Positions 1 through 7,935 of a stretch of DNA of 64,000 nt are shown in pieces. The stretch is from NCBI RefSeq assembly GCF_027460065.1, contig NZ_JAPYZZ010000003.1, positions 62,001-126,000 on the forward strand. The letters run 5' to 3'. Made by a program: the position numbers and the translations under genes. Source of the DNA: Martinezella rhizogenes. GTDB lineage: Bacteria > Pseudomonadota > Alphaproteobacteria > Rhizobiales > Rhizobiaceae. How positions within the stretch are numbered: the stretch's first letter is position 1; each line of letters begins with the position of its first letter. The notes beneath the pieces are model-generated. The model did no database searches, was not told the origin of the DNA, and saw nothing but the letters and a program-made list of their open reading frames with translations.

Positions 1-597
1 TGGGCAGCCGAGATTGCCAAAGACGGCTATCAGCTCCACAAGCTGACGATCTACGAACATACCGGCACGCATATCGATGCACCGTTCCACTTCAGTGCCA
101 ACGGCGCGAGCGTCGACCAGCTGGAACCGCAGAAACTCGTCGCACCGCTGGTCATCATCGACATCACCGACCGCGCGAAAGAGGATGCCAACTCCACCGT
201 CGAGGCCGAAGACATCAAGCGCTGGATATCCGCGAATGGCGACATACCGGCAGGTGCGATCGTGGCTTTGCGCTCCGGCTGGGCAACGAAGGTGAAGAGC
301 CCCTCATTCCGCAATGACGACGCCGGAAAATTCGCCTTCCCCGGTTTCGGCAAATCCGCGACCGACCTGCTGCTCGAGCGTGACACGGTGGCCATCGGCG
401 TCGACACGCTGTCGCTGGACCCGGGCGATTCGGCAGATTTTGCCGTTCACAATTCGTGGCTTCCGGCGGGGCGTTATGGGATCGAAGGCCTGAACAACCT
501 CGAGGCGCTGCCGATCAAGGGCGCGACCATAATCGTCGGTGCACCGAAGCATAGTGGCGGAACGGGTGGGCCGGCCCGTATTCTGGCCCTGGTCTGA
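1..597 (+). CDS. Cyclase-family hydrolase (kynurenine formamidase-like), 5-prime end outside window
   Basis: Frame 1 is open from the first base to a TGA at 595-597, so about 198 C-terminal residues are present and the start lies upstream of the window. The segment HTGTHIDAPFHF (residues 20-31 of the visible part) is the metal-binding HxGTHxDxPxHF signature of the cyclase family (PF04199), which includes bacterial kynurenine formamidase and isatin hydrolase; these are manganese or zinc amidohydrolases. The rest (region around ITDRA, GDIPAGAIVALRSGW, then GVDTLSLDPG and the C-terminal NLEALP) follows the family layout. The exact substrate cannot be deduced: no tryptophan-catabolic neighbour is visible on this side. 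Confidence 0.85.
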   Translation, partial: WAAEIAKDGYQLHKLTIYEHTGTHIDAPFHFSANGASVDQLEPQKLVAPLVIIDITDRAKEDANSTVEAEDIKRWISANGDIPAGAIVALRSGWATKVKSPSFRNDDAGKFAFPGFGKSATDLLLERDTVAIGVDTLSLDPGDSADFAVHNSWLPAGRYGIEGLNNLEALPIKGATIIVGAPKHSGGTGGPARILALV

Positions 598-736
598 GAC
601 CGGCGCGCCGGATAAGAGCAACCTGCCGCTGCCGGCGCATGAACTCTGACTGAATAGTCTCTTCAGCTTCCGTTCCGATGGGATCGTCTAGAACAAAGAC
701 GTTCAACCGCGGTCCCATCCGCCTGAGGAGACAGTC

Positions 737-1174
737 ATGATCCGGAAGTCTTTCATCGCAAGTGCACTCGTTGCTCTCGTTGGCCTCTCGGCTAGCGCAC
801 CCGCCATGGCCAATGATGTGCGCATCGAACAATATGGCTGGTCCAACTCTGCCGGCGGCGCGCAGGAAGGGTATGGCAACCGTATCCGCACCTACCAGAA
901 CGGCGGTTACAACCGGATCGTCGGCCACCAGTATGGTCGTCACAACCTTTCGGCCGTCGGTCAGGAAGGGCATGACAATTACGGTTCCACCACTCAGAAC
1001 GGCAACCGCAACGTGGCCGGCATCGGCCAGTTCGGCTCCAATCACACCACCATCCTGACGCAGGACGGCAATGGCAATATCGCCGCCGGTGTGCAGGTCG
1101 GCCGCGGTTGCAGCGCCAATGTCAGTCAGGGCGGCAACGACAATGTCGCGGCCTTCGTGCAGGCCTGCCCGTAA
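737..1174 (+). CDS. Curlin-repeat protein (CsgA/CsgB-like amyloid subunit)
   Basis: Secreted protein of 145 residues with a typical Sec signal peptide (core ALVALVGLSASA, cleavage expected after APAMA, about residue 25). The mature chain consists of repeats with spaced Q-x-G-x-x-N motifs: IEQYGWSN, TYQNGGYN, GHQYGRHN, VGQEGHDN, TTQNGNRN, GQFGSN, TQDGNGN, VSQGGNDN. This is the curlin repeat pattern that forms the beta-solenoid of curli amyloid. Two cysteines near the C terminus (GRGCSAN and QACP) are unusual for curlins and could form a disulfide. The start is preceded by TGAGGAGACAGTC. It lies just upstream of a CsgH-like chaperone gene, which supports an amyloid role. CsgA and CsgB cannot be told apart here. 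Confidence 0.85.
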   Translation: MIRKSFIASALVALVGLSASAPAMANDVRIEQYGWSNSAGGAQEGYGNRIRTYQNGGYNRIVGHQYGRHNLSAVGQEGHDNYGSTTQNGNRNVAGIGQFGSNHTTILTQDGNGNIAAGVQVGRGCSANVSQGGNDNVAAFVQACP

Positions 1175-1234
1175 CGACATTGTCACGGCGTGAAATGATC
1201 GAAATCGACCACCAGATCATCAGGGAGACGTGCC

Positions 1235-1633
1235 ATGCCCCATAATGTCAGACACCCGCGCCGCCTGGCGGCAATCCTTGCTCTGGCCCTGCTTCCTGTC
1301 GGCGCCGTTGCCGCCATATCGACAGCAAAGGAACCGGCAGATGGGCGGCTCTGCGAGATCAAGGCAACACCGCAAGCGGGTATGGTGAGACTGGAGGCCG
1401 TCACCAAGGGTGATACCGGTGCCGGCGGGACTTACGCCTTTCACGTCGAAAAATCAGGCGGCAGCGGCAGCTCCGTCATCAACCAGGGTGGCGACTTCAA
1501 CGCCGCTGCCGGACGGTCACAACTGCTGAGCTCGGTGACGCTCGATGCGAAGGGAGCCCGCTACAAGGCGGTGCTCGATCTCGTGATCGACGGGAAGAGC
1601 TTCAGTTGCACGAAGCAGATTAGCGGCGATTAA
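1235..1633 (+). CDS. csgH: CsgH-like curli chaperone
   Basis: Protein of 132 residues with an N-terminal signal segment (RRLAAILALALLPVGAVAA) followed by a small beta-rich domain that starts at LCEIKATPQAGMVRLEA and contains the second conserved cysteine near the end (KSFSCTKQI). This layout fits the CsgH family, alphaproteobacterial relatives of CsgC: periplasmic immunoglobulin-like proteins that keep curlin subunits from aggregating prematurely. The gene sits 60 bp downstream of the first curlin gene with an AGGGAGACGTGCC ribosome site, so the two are probably co-transcribed and end at the terminator at 1665. The assignment rests on the cysteine spacing, size and neighbours; the homology itself was not computed. 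Confidence 0.75.
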   Translation: MPHNVRHPRRLAAILALALLPVGAVAAISTAKEPADGRLCEIKATPQAGMVRLEAVTKGDTGAGGTYAFHVEKSGGSGSSVINQGGDFNAAAGRSQLLSSVTLDAKGARYKAVLDLVIDGKSFSCTKQISGD

Positions 1634-1664
1634 GTCGCCACACGCTGTAAATTACCATCTGAGA

Positions 1665-1693
1665 GGGCGCCGGTTCAGGCGCCCTTTTCTTTT
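1665..1693 (+). terminator. Intrinsic terminator after the first curlin/csgH unit
   Basis: Perfect 7-bp stem GGGCGCC / GGCGCCC (1665-1671 and 1678-1684) with a 6-nt loop, followed directly by TTTTCTTTT. It separates the first curlin plus csgH from the second curlin gene, so the latter needs its own promoter. Confidence 0.85.
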
Positions 1694-1800
1694 GCGTGCC
1701 CCGAGTGACTGAACGCGATGTGAATGGGTAATTCCGGTCGGGTTCAGTTGCGGAATGCGATTATGGATCATCGGCAAGGCGCTGACAGATGGAGAAAAGA

Positions 1801-2214
1801 ATGGCCCGCAACATATTGAAACTTCTCACCGTCACCCTGCTTGTCGGCGGCCTGACGCCGCTCGGATTTGCAGCACCTGCCCATGCCGGCGGCCGCATCT
1901 CCTTCGATCTCGCACCCGGCAATAATGCCGATGGCGACCTGCTTTCGACCGGGCTGCGCGCCTATTCGCTTTACCGCAATTTCAAGGATGCCGACATAAA
2001 GCAGCTCGGTCGCGGCAATGCGGCGGGCATCGCCCAGAATGGCGGCGGCAATCTCGGCTTCATCCGGCAACGCGGCAACGGCCATTCCGCGACGCTGCAG
2101 CAGAATGGCAACAACAATGCCTATGGCATTTTCCAGTATGGGCGCAACACGGACACCAATGTGGTGCAGGATGGCGACAATGGCAGTGGCCTGACCTTCA
2201 GTTACGGCTGGTAG
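1801..2214 (+). CDS. Second curlin-repeat protein
   Basis: Protein of 137 residues; the ATG at 1801 is preferred over the ATG at 1789 because GGAGAAAAG at 1791-1799 gives it normal Shine-Dalgarno spacing. Signal peptide of about 27 residues (LLTVTLLVGGLTPLGFAAPAHA), then a 35-residue linker without repeats, then curlin-type units: IKQLGRGN, IAQNGGGN, IRQRGNGH, LQQNGNNN, FQYGRNT, VQDGDNG. The longer leader and fewer repeats differ from the first curlin, so one may act as nucleator (CsgB role) and the other as major subunit (CsgA role); that division is inference. No csgG/csgE/csgF secretion genes are present nearby. Confidence 0.8.
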   Translation: MARNILKLLTVTLLVGGLTPLGFAAPAHAGGRISFDLAPGNNADGDLLSTGLRAYSLYRNFKDADIKQLGRGNAAGIAQNGGGNLGFIRQRGNGHSATLQQNGNNNAYGIFQYGRNTDTNVVQDGDNGSGLTFSYGW

Positions 2215-2245
2215 GGCAATTGCCGGACAGCCATAACGCGGGCAC

Positions 2246-2280
2246 CTCACCTCACCTCACCTCACCTCACCTCACCTCAC
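2246..2280. repeat. Pentanucleotide tandem repeat (CTCAC)7
   Basis: Seven perfect copies of CTCAC, preceded by a partial copy, lie in the 77-bp gap between two convergent stop codons (2214 on plus, 2292 on minus). It is non-coding in both annotated genes. Such perfect short repeats arise by slipped-strand mispairing and usually vary in copy number between strains. Confidence 0.95.
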
Positions 2281-2291
2281 CGCAGCTCGGC

Positions 2292-3287
2292 TCAGTTCGT
2301 AAGAACGGCCAGAAGCTTTCCGTCTCTGCCCTGCACGATATCCTGTGCCGGAACCGGTGGCGCATCGGATGCAGGCAGAGGCGGAGCTATCAGCCACGCC
2401 CCGGGATAGTCATTGCGAAGATGGCGGGGATTATAACGAATATTGCTACCGGCGGCATGGTGATACGCTCCAAGCGTTGCGTCTTTTGACAGGACGCCTC
2501 TTCTAACCTCGTGGAGTTTTCGCTCGCCATCAAGGGCAAGCGTTGCCTCCGAAAGATCGAAATTATCGATCCGGACGCTCTGGCCTTCCGGCGTATCAAT
2601 AACCCATCTGTCTGAATCGACGAAACCGTCGGTATAGACATTGCCGGTGGAGGACCGCAGGAACGTGCCTTTCGGCAAGGCAATGCCGTCAACGACATTG
2701 CCATCGGCGAGAATGCATGTGCTGAAGGCGGATGTGCCGCCATCGGGCTTCAGGTCGAATTGCACAGGCTGTGTCGCGTCACAACGCCAGCCGCTCTGGC
2801 TGGTCACGCCCCTGCCGGTTATCCGCATATTGTCAGGGGTAAAGCCGATCGTCTCGTAATTCTCGTTGGTTTTGATCGAGATATAACGGGCGATCTCCAC
2901 GGCATCGATACCAGCGACGGGCACGGGATGCGGAAACACGGCGCGATTGAAGGATTCCGATGTATCTGCAACCGACAATTCGAGTTTCGTGCCCTTGGGC
3001 ATATCGATCTGGCCAAGGCGCGTCGGCTCCGAGAGTTCCGGGCTGTAGCGCACCGCCCTCTCTTTGTCATAGGCCTGCATCTGGAGATAAAAATCGCCGA
3101 TCTGCCACAGGGTGAAAACTGCGACAGCGGTCACCACCCCATAGGGCAGGATCATCGGCCGCTTCCAGCGTCCCGCCGCATATCGAAGGACAAGCCCCAG
3201 TGTCCAGACGACCCAGACGAAGGTCGTGACGAGAAGGAAGGCAAGGAGAAGCAGCGCTTCGACGGATGGCAGTGCGACAGGGATCAT
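2292..3287 (-). CDS. Membrane protein of unknown function, two N-terminal TM segments
   Basis: About 331 residues from the first ATG (3287); the frame stays open to an in-frame TTG at 3365, which would add 26 residues, and no strong ribosome site decides between them. Two hydrophobic segments follow near the N terminus (VEALLLLAFLLVTTFVWVVWTLGLVL and VVTAVAVFTLWQIGDFYL). The remaining 260 residues are hydrophilic and probably one extracytoplasmic domain, with two cysteines (WRCDATQ, STCILADG) that could pair. I recognise no family motif. It is convergent with the curlin gene and does not look part of the allulose operon, whose last gene ends 150 bp upstream and is followed by a hairpin. Confidence 0.65.
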   Translation of the reverse strand: MIPVALPSVEALLLLAFLLVTTFVWVVWTLGLVLRYAAGRWKRPMILPYGVVTAVAVFTLWQIGDFYLQMQAYDKERAVRYSPELSEPTRLGQIDMPKGTKLELSVADTSESFNRAVFPHPVPVAGIDAVEIARYISIKTNENYETIGFTPDNMRITGRGVTSQSGWRCDATQPVQFDLKPDGGTSAFSTCILADGNVVDGIALPKGTFLRSSTGNVYTDGFVDSDRWVIDTPEGQSVRIDNFDLSEATLALDGERKLHEVRRGVLSKDATLGAYHHAAGSNIRYNPRHLRNDYPGAWLIAPPLPASDAPPVPAQDIVQGRDGKLLAVLTN

Positions 3288-3388
3288 GAAACCAGCGGCC
3301 TTGGGCGGATCGTCTTGATCCTGAAGAGACACTGGAGCTTTAGCCGCAAGCGATGACCAGTTCAACTCGCAGATGATGGCAGTGCCGA

Positions 3389-3419
3389 ACCGGGCGACGG
3401 CAGATGGCGGCCGCCCGGT
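3389..3419 (-). terminator. Hairpin after the allulose operon
   Basis: Inverted repeat ACCGGGCG / CGCCCGGT (3389-3396 and 3412-3419) with a 15-nt loop, 18 bp downstream of the D-allulose 3-epimerase stop on the minus strand. No U-tract follows, so termination strength is uncertain. Confidence 0.45.
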
Positions 3420-3436
3420 GAGGATATTATCGCAAA

Positions 3437-4306
3437 TCAGCCACCGAGGACGAAGCGGGAGAATGCCAGCGCATTACGGGCATCTTCATCCATTTTCGCG
3501 ATGTCTGCGCCGCCGCTCAGGTCGCGCCACACCTTGATATCCGACCCGATGGTGCCGCCTGTCTTGACGAAAGGCTCCATGACGACTGCGCCGGTGTAGT
3601 TGATATCACGCAGCGCAAGGCCGATTTCGTGCCACGGCATCCTGCCCTTGCCCGGTACGCGGCGATTGCTTTCACCGGTATGGAAATGCCCCAGAAGCGG
3701 GCCGGCCGTGCGGATGGCGTCGCCGAAACTGTCTTCCTCGATGTTCATGTGGAAGGTATCCAGCATGACCTTCACATTGTTCTTGCCGACATCCTTCACG
3801 AAAGCGACGCCTTCGGCCGCCGTATTGAGGACATGGTTTTCAAAGCGGTTGAGGACTTCGATGCACAGATTGATACCGAGATCATTGGCGAAATCGGCAA
3901 TGCCGTTGATACCCTCGACGCCGCGCGCATAATCGCCTGCCTTGTCGACGGGCTGCGAATAATCAATTGGCCAATAGGAATGCAGAGCACCGCCGATAGT
4001 GTGGATGTCGAGCTTGGCGACATTGGAAAGGGTCCGTTCAAAAAACGCCTTGCCGGCCGCACGCACCGCAGCATCTTCCGACGACAGGTTCTTCGTTTTC
4101 GATGGACCGATGCCGGCAGTGAGGATGATGCCGTTATCCTTCGCGCTCTGCCTGATGGTCGCGAGTTCGGCGTCGCTATATTCGTTGATGTGGTGTGCGG
4201 CGACTTCGATGATGTCGAAACCGAGCTTGGCGACCTTCTCGATATAGGGACCGAACTTGGCGCTCCACTCATGTTCCCAGTAAGAATAATAGATGCCGTG
4301 TTTCAT
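3437..4306 (-). CDS. dpe: D-allulose (D-psicose) 3-epimerase
   Basis: Interconverts D-allulose and D-fructose by C3 epimerisation in the cytoplasm. The 289-residue protein is recognisably the well-studied Agrobacterium tumefaciens D-psicose 3-epimerase, a TIM-barrel enzyme with a divalent metal (manganese). The metal and catalytic residues are all present: E150 (in CIEVLNRFENH), D183 and H186 (MLDTFHMN), H209 and R215 (HFHTGESNRR), E244 (VVMEPF); the substrate-pocket W112 is also present. It is the last gene of the operon transporting and metabolising allulose (4372-10511), 65 bp after the kinase. Regulation is expected through PsiR at 10751. Confidence 0.95.
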   Translation of the reverse strand: MKHGIYYSYWEHEWSAKFGPYIEKVAKLGFDIIEVAAHHINEYSDAELATIRQSAKDNGIILTAGIGPSKTKNLSSEDAAVRAAGKAFFERTLSNVAKLDIHTIGGALHSYWPIDYSQPVDKAGDYARGVEGINGIADFANDLGINLCIEVLNRFENHVLNTAAEGVAFVKDVGKNNVKVMLDTFHMNIEEDSFGDAIRTAGPLLGHFHTGESNRRVPGKGRMPWHEIGLALRDINYTGAVVMEPFVKTGGTIGSDIKVWRDLSGGADIAKMDEDARNALAFSRFVLGG

Positions 4307-4371
4307 GGGGGTCTCTTTCGTTTTCTGTTTCGCTTGACTTTGAATAGGGAGGCGCAGTGGTTCAGGCGGGC

Positions 4372-5067
4372 TCAGGACGCGGTGCTTTTCCCCGGGTTTC
4401 TGATGCGAAGATCAGGCTCCGCGCTTGTGGAGGTAATGAAGCGGCCATTGGGAAGATCGTTCTCCTCCACCTTCCTGATGATCTCCTCCTCGCCGAGACC
4501 GAAGCTCCGCCAGCGGTCCCGCAGCCGCGCACGCAGATCGTCCTCGTCGACGTCGACGAAGACAGTGAGATCAAAAATCGGTTTCAGACGATCCCATGGC
4601 GTCTCTCTGGCGAGGAGATAATTGCCCTCGCAGACGATGATATCGACGGATTGCGGGACCAGCCGCCCGCCGGCGCGGGCGATCTCGATGGCGCGATCAA
4701 AGACCGGCACGGCAACGACATCGTCCTGATTGGCTTTCAGACGCTCCAGCATATGGCGCAGTCCGTGGGCGTCAAAGGTATCGATGGCACCCTTGAAGGC
4801 ACGCCGGTTCATCGCCTCAAGCACGGCATCGTCATAGTGAAAGCCATCCATCGGAAACAGCGCAGCGGACACGCCTTTGCCTGCGTTCAGGGCATCAACC
4901 ACACATTCGGCAAGAGTTGATTTTCCCGATCCGGGGGCGCCGGCAATGGCAATCATCACGCGCCGGCCATTCGAGCCCGCAAAACACTTCAGCGCGAGGC
5001 CTGCAATTTCACCGGCATTATCGTCAATTTTACTCAAGGTGCTCCTCGCCTCGAAAAGTGGTGTCAC
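4372..5067 (-). CDS. P-loop sugar kinase (FrcK-like, uridine kinase/pantothenate kinase fold)
   Basis: Protein of 231 residues with a Walker A motif GAPGSGKST at about residues 43-51, followed by the DGFHYDD segment that in uridine kinase-like enzymes carries the acceptor-side acid. Related P-loop kinases (FrcK) accompany frc fructose ABC transporters in Sinorhizobium. Expected role: phosphorylation of the fructose made by the epimerase, so that carbon enters central metabolism as fructose phosphate; this step is inferred from context. The start is GTG at 5067, 6 bp after the preceding epimerase stop, and no in-frame ATG occurs before the P-loop. Nucleoside is an alternative substrate but nothing around supports it. 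Confidence 0.75.
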   Translation of the reverse strand: MTPLFEARSTLSKIDDNAGEIAGLALKCFAGSNGRRVMIAIAGAPGSGKSTLAECVVDALNAGKGVSAALFPMDGFHYDDAVLEAMNRRAFKGAIDTFDAHGLRHMLERLKANQDDVVAVPVFDRAIEIARAGGRLVPQSVDIIVCEGNYLLARETPWDRLKPIFDLTVFVDVDEDDLRARLRDRWRSFGLGEEEIIRKVEENDLPNGRFITSTSAEPDLRIRNPGKSTAS

Positions 5068-5073
5068 GACCGG

Positions 5074-5925
5074 CTACTCGAAAATCCGGTACTGATTTGC
5101 CTTGTCGCGTAGAAAGGCCAGCCCCTTCTCCAGGGACTCCTCAGTGCTGGCCGCGACGGGCCGCCACGTCGAAATCGCGCCCGCCATCTCCACCGGCATC
5201 GCGGCAAAGCCCTCGAGCGCAAGGACGCCGTTGAACCTTATGGCCGCGAGCGCCGAAAACACCTCGTCCCAGGCGACGTTGCCGAAACCCGGCGTGCCGC
5301 GGTCGCTTTCCGACATATGCATATATTTCAGATGGTTGCGGGCAGCGATGATGCCATTGGCAATGCCCTTTTCTTCCATGTTCATATGGAAGGTATCGAG
5401 ATGGATGAAGATATTGTCGGCACCGATGCGCTCCACCAGCGCCACCGCCTGTTCGGCGGAGTTGAGCAGATGGTTTTCGTAACGGTTGACGGTCTCGATG
5501 CCGAATTGCAGGCCGAACGTTTTTGCGTGGCCGGCGGCTTCGGAGAGCGCCCTTGTCAGATTGTCATATTCACCCTGCGTCGGCGGAAAACCGGTGCGCT
5601 CATTGGTTCCGCCATAGGTGACACCCGTCAGCGCCTTCGCCCCGATGGCAGCAGCCTTGTCGAGGGCGGCCTTGAGATGCTCGACAGCGGCTTGCGGACG
5701 GACAGAAGCCCAGGCCGGTTCCGGCAGCACGAGCGAACAGACAGCGCCGAGATCATGCCGCTCCAGCAGGCTGCGCGTGTGTTTCGCATCGACGGACGCG
5801 ATATCGACAAGCGGGATTTCGATGAAATCCTGACCATAGCTAGCTGCACCGGCAATGGCGCGGGCGGCATTTTCATGGTCCCATTTCAGAGACCACATCA
5901 TCGCGTGAACACCGAGGCCCTTCAC
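5074..5925 (-). CDS. Sugar 3-epimerase/isomerase family TIM-barrel protein (paralogue of the allulose epimerase)
   Basis: Protein of 283 residues of the D-tagatose 3-epimerase superfamily. The four metal ligands expected from the family are in place: E144 (FGIETVNRYENH), D177 (HLDTFHMNMEE), H203 (YMHMSESDRG) and E238 (LALEGF), with R209 equivalent to the phosphate/substrate arginine, so it should be active. It starts at GTG 5925 with AAGAAGG seven bases upstream; the permease stop is 1 bp away, so translation is coupled. It is clearly a different subfamily from the 3437 gene (shorter N-terminal loops, no equivalent of the W112 segment). Possible substrates are another ketohexose, L-ribulose or a phosphorylated sugar. 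A second epimerase inside one allulose operon suggests either a wider substrate range or a two-epimerisation route. Confidence 0.8.
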   Translation of the reverse strand: MKGLGVHAMMWSLKWDHENAARAIAGAASYGQDFIEIPLVDIASVDAKHTRSLLERHDLGAVCSLVLPEPAWASVRPQAAVEHLKAALDKAAAIGAKALTGVTYGGTNERTGFPPTQGEYDNLTRALSEAAGHAKTFGLQFGIETVNRYENHLLNSAEQAVALVERIGADNIFIHLDTFHMNMEEKGIANGIIAARNHLKYMHMSESDRGTPGFGNVAWDEVFSALAAIRFNGVLALEGFAAMPVEMAGAISTWRPVAASTEESLEKGLAFLRDKANQYRIFE

Positions 5926-5926
5926 G

Positions 5927-6922
5927 TCATACCTTCTTTCTGAGAGATGCGAAGTAACTGGAAAACAGGCCGCGTGCCGCCATGACGACGATCATCAGCA
6001 CGCCCCACAGCGCGGTAGCCAGATGCTGGTTGGCGCCGAGAAGATTGAGACCCGACGACAGGAGCTGCAGCACGATGAGCGCGACGAAGACGGGTAGCAC
6101 CCGGCCGAAACCGCCGAACGGATTGATGCCGCCGAGAAAGGCCGCCAGCACCGTGATCAGCAGGTAGGATTCCCCATGGCCGACGCGGACGGAGTTGAAA
6201 CGGGCCAGCATGATGATGCCGGCGACTGCGCACATCAGACCCGAAAGCGTATAAACGAGCACCTGGATCTTGCGGGTGTTGAGACCGGAATAACGTGCAG
6301 CCTCAATGTTCGAGCCGATCATCAACAGCCCGAAGCCGAGCTTGGTGCGCGTCAACAGCACATGCCAGACGCCGACGCAGACGATGAAAATCAGAAGCGG
6401 GATCGGCAGGCCGAGAAGCGTACCATGACCGAGCGGCGCCATATAGGCTGGGAAACCGGAGACATCGCCGCCGCGGGTGAGAAACTCGCCCAGCCCGCGC
6501 AGGAAGATCATCATCGACAGCGTCACCAGAATGGGGTGCGCGCGGGTGTAGGCGATCGCCGCTCCCGTCATCGCCCCGGCGGCTCCGCCGGTGACAAGTG
6601 CGGCAAGGCATGCGAGCAGGAAAGCGCTCGGCGGCGCATCCACCCCGCCATGGGCCTGCAGCACCCAGGCTGCGGCGAGGCCCGACAGATTGGCGGCGAA
6701 GGTGACGGACAGGTTGATCCCGCCCGTCAGCAGCGGCAGCAGCATCGCCAGTGTCAGCAGGCCAAGCTCCGGCAGCTGGAAAGCGACCGAACCGAATGTC
6801 GCTGGTGACAGGAAGTTGTCCGCAACGGTTCCGAAGATGAGCATGACGGCGATGAGGGCAATCACCGGGCCTGCCATGTCGGCCCCGAAAATCGCGTTGA
6901 ATTTCTTGATGACGCTGTTCAT
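5927..6922 (-). CDS. Sugar ABC transporter permease (RbsC/FrcC family)
   Basis: 331-residue inner-membrane protein with about ten hydrophobic segments and the family signature region AFLGGINPFGGFGRVLP near residues 265-280, typical of ribose/fructose-type (CUT2) permeases. It overlaps the stop of the neighbouring permease by the four bases ATGA at 6919-6922, so the two permeases are translationally coupled and likely form a heterodimer. Together with the ATPase (7928) and the periplasmic protein (9534) it completes the allulose importer. Confidence 0.9.
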   Translation of the reverse strand: MNSVIKKFNAIFGADMAGPVIALIAVMLIFGTVADNFLSPATFGSVAFQLPELGLLTLAMLLPLLTGGINLSVTFAANLSGLAAAWVLQAHGGVDAPPSAFLLACLAALVTGGAAGAMTGAAIAYTRAHPILVTLSMMIFLRGLGEFLTRGGDVSGFPAYMAPLGHGTLLGLPIPLLIFIVCVGVWHVLLTRTKLGFGLLMIGSNIEAARYSGLNTRKIQVLVYTLSGLMCAVAGIIMLARFNSVRVGHGESYLLITVLAAFLGGINPFGGFGRVLPVFVALIVLQLLSSGLNLLGANQHLATALWGVLMIVVMAARGLFSSYFASLRKKV

Positions 6923-7935
6923 CGCTGGGCGCTCCCCTTTTGCGCGGATGTGCGAAGCGCACTCGGCAGAAGCTTGTCGAACCGGGTGGAAGACAGCGTG
7001 ATGGCGACGAGAATGATGGCGCCGACGATCATCTTGAAGGCAAAGGGAGAAACACCCATCAGGTTAAGGCCGTTCTGGGTAATCGACACCATCAGCACGC
7101 CAAGCACGCAGCCGATGACAGAGCCCTTGCCGCCGCCAAGCCGCGCACCGCCAAGCACGGTGGCAGCAAGCACATCCAGCTCGCGGCCATAAAGCGCGTT
7201 CGGCACCACCTCCTGCGCATAATGCGCCTGCATGAGCCCGGCAATGCCCGCCATCAGGCCAAGCCAGCCGAAGGAAATATAATGCATGGCGCCGATATTG
7301 ATGCCGAAGCGGCGTGCGCCCTCGGGGTTGTCACCGAAGGCATAAAGCTTGCGCCCGACGGTGGTGCGCGAAATCATGAACCAGGTGGCGACGCAGCAGA
7401 GGATCATGACGACGACCGGCAGCGTCAGCTCGACCCAGGAACCATCGGGCATTTCGCGCTCGTAAAACACCACACGCGTCGAGAGCCATTCCGGCAGATC
7501 GTAGATCGACACGCCCTTGGTGAAGAACATCAACAGCCCGAAGAAGATGTTGAAGGTGGAGATGGTTGCGACGATGGAAATGATATTGAGCCGCCAGACG
7601 AGGAAGGCGTTGACGAAGCCGAGGCTGAGGCCAACGGCGCCGGCGATGATGAAACCCTCCGCCCAGTTGCCGCCGCCGAGCGCATTGAGCACCAGCACCG
7701 TCACATATTGCACGACGGAGGCCGCGACAGCGAACGAGATGTCGATGCCGCCGGAGATCAGAACGACGAGCAGGCCGACCGCGAAGATGATGTTGACCGC
7801 CGAGACATTCAGCACATCGAAGGCGTTGGATATCGTGAGGAAACGGTCGGTGGCGAAAGAAAGCCCCGTGCAGAGCAGCACCATGACGACAAGCAGGGTG
7901 AATTCGGTCGTATGTCCGAGGATGAGCCTACGCAT
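6919..7935 (-). CDS. Sugar ABC transporter permease (RbsC/FrcC family)
   Basis: 338-residue CUT2-type permease, about ten transmembrane segments, with the conserved loop LAATVLGGARLGGGKGSVIG (around residues 250-270). It overlaps the upstream ATPase by 8 bp and the downstream permease by 4 bp. Many CUT2 systems use a permease homodimer; two distinct permeases here suggest a heterodimeric channel. Substrate specificity inferred from the operon is D-allulose. Confidence 0.9.
   Translation of the reverse strand: MRRLILGHTTEFTLLVVMVLLCTGLSFATDRFLTISNAFDVLNVSAVNIIFAVGLLVVLISGGIDISFAVAASVVQYVTVLVLNALGGGNWAEGFIIAGAVGLSLGFVNAFLVWRLNIISIVATISTFNIFFGLLMFFTKGVSIYDLPEWLSTRVVFYEREMPDGSWVELTLPVVVMILCCVATWFMISRTTVGRKLYAFGDNPEGARRFGINIGAMHYISFGWLGLMAGIAGLMQAHYAQEVVPNALYGRELDVLAATVLGGARLGGGKGSVIGCVLGVLMVSITQNGLNLMGVSPFAFKMIVGAIILVAITLSSTRFDKLLPSALRTSAQKGSAQR

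Noticed and set aside
515-1186. Minus-strand frame over the first curlin gene
   Set aside because: The repetitive valine/alanine product is the complement of the curlin repeats; the plus strand has a signal peptide, ribosome site and curlin pattern.
2246-2280. CTCAC array as a CRISPR
   Set aside because: Direct tandem repeat of 5 bp without spacers, and no cas genes nearby.
3365-3365. TTG at 3365 as start of the unknown membrane protein
   Set aside because: Possible but weakly supported: no clear ribosome site; the first ATG at 3287 places the transmembrane helix at the N terminus. Kept only as an alternative.
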